Positions 62,727-64,000 of a stretch of 64,000 bases of DNA are shown here, piece by piece. Under the pieces are notes generated by a model. That model did no database searches, was not told the origin of the DNA, and worked only from the letters and a program-made list of their open reading frames with translations. Source of the DNA: Flammeovirgaceae bacterium UBA7330 (GTDB taxonomy: Bacteria; Bacteroidota; Bacteroidia; Cytophagales; Cyclobacteriaceae). Numbering within the stretch: position 1 is the first letter of the stretch; each line of letters starts with the position of its first letter. The stretch covers positions 60,355-124,354 of the forward strand of contig DKPQ01000011.1 of the NCBI GenBank assembly GCA_002471275.1, read 5' to 3'. The position numbers and the translations under genes are program-made.

Positions 62727-64000
62727 ATGAGGCAGTATCTACTTACATTATTTAGTTTTCTTCTTATTTTATTTGGTTTCATTGCTCGTGCTACGCATAT
62801 CAGGGCGGGTGAGATCATCGTGAGACGTACCAGTAATATCACGCTGTCTTTTGAAATTACAGTGATTGGATATACCGATGCAGGTGACTCACAAATTGAG
62901 TTTGGTGGAGGCGTACTCAGGCTTGGAGATGACAATGTGATCAATGGACCATTCACCACCACCAAGGAGGCGCTGGACAACGATACTGAGAAAGTATTCT
63001 TCACTGTCAATCATACTTACTCCAGACCCAATGCAGCGGGTTACCTGATCAACTACCAGGAGGATTTCAGGAATGATAACATCATCAATATCAACAACGG
63101 AAATTCGGTACAGACTACTTTTTATACTGAAACGCTGATCATAATCGACCCTTTCTTTGGGATCAATAACAGTCCTGTACTCACAGTGCCCCCGGTCGAT
63201 TTTGCTGCCATTGGCTCCCGGTTTGTTCATAACCCTGGAGCATTTGATCCTGATGGAGATAGTCTGGCCTATCGCTTCACTAGTGTAAAGCGAGCTCAAA
63301 ATACAGTTGTTGGCGGATATCGTCAGATGATCAATGAAGATTTTTACACCAACTTCCCGCAAGGCAATGAATCCCAAACAGGCCCACCAACATTAACGCT
63401 TGATCCAAAGTATGGAGACCTTATCTGGGACGCACCCGGAGACGTAACTAACCAGGAGGACCCACCTGATTGTGAGCTCAAAGCCGAATACAATGTGGCT
63501 TTTATCATTGAGGAATGGCGAAACATATTCGGCACCCCGCGACTCATGGGCTATGTAGAGCGTGACATGCAGATTATTGTTTGTTCATCAGACAACGAGC
63601 GTCCCATCATCGATGCCCCGGACCCGGTTTGTGTGGAGGCCGGGACCAATATCAATGAAATTATCATGGCCTCAGACCCGGACGGTCATCCGGTGAAGAT
63701 CGAAGCTTTTGGAGGGCCCTTTGAGGTCAACAATCCTGCTACATATTCCCCAAATCCGGCCACCTACCAGAATTCCCCCGGATCGATGGAGTTTGACTGG
63801 AATACGGTCTGTGGTCATGTGAGGGAGCGACCTTATGAGGTACAGTTGAAAGTAACAGATCAACCTGGTTCCGGCCCCGCCCTGGTAGAATTTGCAACCT
63901 GGGAGATCACAGTAGTCGGTCCGGCACCTACCGGGCTTACCACCACACCTCAGGCAGCCAGCAGCATGCAGCTCAACTGGGACAATTACACCTGCAGCAA
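62727..64000 (+). CDS. Paralogue of the preceding secreted protein, cut by the window edge
   Basis: The frame is open from ATG 62727 to the edge and encodes about 424 residues. It has a signal peptide ending near GFIARA, then the same block order as the previous gene: THIRAGEIIVRRTSNITLSFEITVIGY, NNSPVLTVPPVDFAAIGSRFVHNPGAFDPDGDSLAYRF and WDAPGDVTNQED, up to a fibronectin-like region (LNWDNYTCS). The remaining part, expected to hold a T9SS signal, is outside the window. It forms a tandem pair with the gene at 60855, 147 bases apart. Confidence 0.8.
   Translation, partial: MRQYLLTLFSFLLILFGFIARATHIRAGEIIVRRTSNITLSFEITVIGYTDAGDSQIEFGGGVLRLGDDNVINGPFTTTKEALDNDTEKVFFTVNHTYSRPNAAGYLINYQEDFRNDNIININNGNSVQTTFYTETLIIIDPFFGINNSPVLTVPPVDFAAIGSRFVHNPGAFDPDGDSLAYRFTSVKRAQNTVVGGYRQMINEDFYTNFPQGNESQTGPPTLTLDPKYGDLIWDAPGDVTNQEDPPDCELKAEYNVAFIIEEWRNIFGTPRLMGYVERDMQIIVCSSDNERPIIDAPDPVCVEAGTNINEIIMASDPDGHPVKIEAFGGPFEVNNPATYSPNPATYQNSPGSMEFDWNTVCGHVRERPYEVQLKVTDQPGSGPALVEFATWEITVVGPAPTGLTTTPQAASSMQLNWDNYTCS

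Noticed and set aside
1..64000. tRNA/rRNA genes, CRISPR arrays, insertion sequences, prophage or att sites
   Set aside because: No cloverleaf-like intergenic sequence, regularly spaced repeat array, transposase or integrase gene was seen on either strand.

Overview
The window comes from a member of the Bacteroidota, most likely a free-living, possibly marine, Cytophagales-type bacterium. The evidence is type IX secretion (T9SS) sorting domains on five proteins, a PorP/SprF protein, a single-cytochrome succinate dehydrogenase (sdhCAB), BlaI/M56 and SusC-plug-like proteins, and several copies of the Bacteroidota -7 promoter box TAnnTTTG. The order is inferred from gene content only. I see no tRNA, rRNA, CRISPR array, insertion sequence or prophage. 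Most of the window looks like ordinary chromosome.

Layout. 1-9509: a four-gene minus-strand operon starting with a 1409-residue T9SS type B protein and ending with a T9SS type A BNR-repeat protein, divergent from a porP/sprF gene. 9547-14814: Ste24-type protease, membrane J-domain protein, a small doubled TonB-plug-like protein, a Crp/Fnr regulator followed by a short-chain dehydrogenase, and a lipoprotein. 14831-18452: PhzF-like protein, PlsB-type acyltransferase and glycerol-3-phosphate dehydrogenase, in effect a phospholipid-entry operon. 18566-25581: polyprenyl synthase, FKBP isomerase, TauE/SafE permease, a GH78 rhamnosidase fused to a serine esterase, and an EamA transporter. 25673-29854: small lipoproteins (a DUF6146-like protein and two DUF4136 paralogues), a hidden 58-residue membrane protein, DinB-like protein, cystathionine gamma-synthase and a STAS-like protein.

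29939-38561: a large fusion of an alpha-oxoamine synthase with a FemAB/GNAT-like acyltransferase, followed 7 bases later by a hybrid histidine kinase; then an aminotransferase-tyrA pair for tyrosine synthesis; then a BlaI-M56/TonB regulatory pair with two identical 16-bp operators. 38853-45081: a SprB-repeat T9SS protein, a lipoprotein sulfatase and a SulP anion transporter. 45172-50421: MscS channel, M3 oligopeptidase, a nucleotidyltransferase-like protein that seems to have lost its catalytic residues, and a lipoprotein. 50645-56607: MATE exporter, beta-barrel protein, Ig-like lipoprotein and a 904-residue envelope protein. 56676-60108: sdhCAB. 60356-64000: a lipoprotein and two tandem paralogous secreted proteins, the last cut by the window edge.

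The best candidates for undescribed biology are the oxoamine synthase-acyltransferase fusion, which could make an N-acylated sulfono- or sphingolipid backbone on one chain; the apparently catalytically dead cGAS/DncV-like nucleotidyltransferase; and the rhamnosidase-esterase fusion. None of these was tested here beyond reading the sequence.
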